A stretch of 64,000 bases of DNA from Sphingobacterium sp. ML3W (GTDB lineage: Bacteria > Bacteroidota > Bacteroidia > Sphingobacteriales > Sphingobacteriaceae): positions 5,456,001 through 5,520,000 of the forward strand of contig NZ_CP107036.1 in assembly GCF_029542085.1 (NCBI RefSeq). The letters are read 5' to 3'. Shown piece after piece: positions 63,560 to 64,000 of this stretch (within the stretch, counting starts at the first letter, position 1; each line of letters begins with the position of its first letter). The translations under genes were made by a program, and so were the position numbers. The notes beneath the pieces were generated by a model. That model was not told the DNA's origin. It did no database searches and was given only the letters and a program-made list of their open reading frames with translations.

Positions 63560-64000
63560 TTAAAATTGAACATTTAATCCCAATGAGACCGTTCGGGCAA
63601 CAGGATAAGGGTAGGCGATATTTGTTGTCGTTGGATTTCCTGTTGTTGAACTGACACCCAATGCCTCCACATTGTATCCTTTTATTTTGGAGAATGTGTA
63701 GATATTGCGGGCGTTGATAAATGCTCTGACGGAGGAAAGATTCAATCGCTTTAGAAAATCGCCTTCAATGGTATAGCCCAGACTCAGATCACGAATCCGC
63801 CAATATGCTGAATTGATGTAATAAGTATGGTTGTTGATAGGCGTGTAACCCGGAGAAGGTATGTCTGTACTTGGATTCTGTGGCGTCCAGTAAGGCATAT
63901 CTGCGAGATAATTGGCACCGTTATTTGGTAAAAAACGTTCTATATTTTTAAAATCATCCACTTTTGTGCCGCCAAAGGCACCGTTCATAAAAATAGAAAG
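63560..64000 (-). CDS. SusC/RagA-family TonB-linked outer-membrane protein, C-terminal part (5' end outside window)
   Basis: About 146 C-terminal residues of a SusC barrel, open to the window edge. It shows the family's last strands: YYINSAYWRIRDLSLGYTIE followed by RLNLSSVRAFINARNIYTFS and the terminal YPVARTVSLGLNVQF ending in Phe. It pairs with the SusD that follows. Whether it has an STN domain, or sigma/anti-sigma genes upstream, cannot be seen here. Confidence 0.95.
   Translation of the reverse strand, partial: LSIFMNGAFGGTKVDDFKNIERFLPNNGANYLADMPYWTPQNPSTDIPSPGYTPINNHTYYINSAYWRIRDLSLGYTIEGDFLKRLNLSSVRAFINARNIYTFSKIKGYNVEALGVSSTTGNPTTTNIAYPYPVARTVSLGLNVQF

Overview
The window looks like chromosomal DNA of a Bacteroidota bacterium of the family Sphingobacteriaceae, most likely Sphingobacterium. 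The evidence is four SusC/SusD-type outer-membrane import loci, two FecI-like sigma/FecR anti-sigma pairs with STN-domain SusC receptors, genes without Shine-Dalgarno sites, and promoter -7 elements of the TAnnTTTG type. Most of the window is ordinary housekeeping DNA. The accessory part is about 20.8-43.6 kb.

Layout. 1-2.4 kb: the 3' end of uvrC, era on the minus strand, then five tandem initiator tRNA-fMet units, each followed by its own terminator-like hairpin. 2.8-7.6 kb: a SusC/SusD pair without its own sigma factor, with structured leader DNA. 7.8-14.6 kb: der, cysS, an exported NTF2-like protein, a SurA-like parvulin and an exported lactonase. 14.7-20.5 kb (minus strand): a complete mrpABCDEFG cation/proton antiporter operon.

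20.9-30.2 kb and 32.2-42.0 kb: two paralogous six-gene modules in the same order, ECF sigma, FecR, STN-SusC, SusD, HExxH zinc-peptidase lipoprotein, DUF4302-type lipoprotein. They share leader elements as well as genes: a 19-base sequence at the sigma-fecR junction, a hairpin before susC, and a three-codon upstream ORF overlapping the susC start. The likely logic is that the SusC receptor signals through its STN domain to FecR, which releases the sigma factor. SusC/SusD import a surface-processed ligand, and the two lipoproteins capture or cleave it. The substrate cannot be read from the sequence. Small membrane and outer-membrane-like genes lie between the modules.

42.0-43.7 kb is an unusual gene-poor stretch. 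It holds broken minus-strand reading frames, two hairpin elements with shared flanks but different stems, and several DnaA-box-like 9-mers. Then follow a small exported NTF2-like protein and a TonB-C-terminal protein.

44.7-61.9 kb is housekeeping: acs, a UbiA-like membrane protein, an FAD monooxygenase/hydroxyacid dehydrogenase pair, rsmA, pdxA, cca, a pRiA4b ORF-3-like protein, miaA, ilvE, a GH3-family protein, lptB, recJ and an MBL-fold hydrolase. The window ends in another SusD and the 3' end of its SusC (minus strand). A short dispersed repeat recurs in five intergenic gaps. No CRISPR array, rRNA, prophage or intact insertion sequence was seen.
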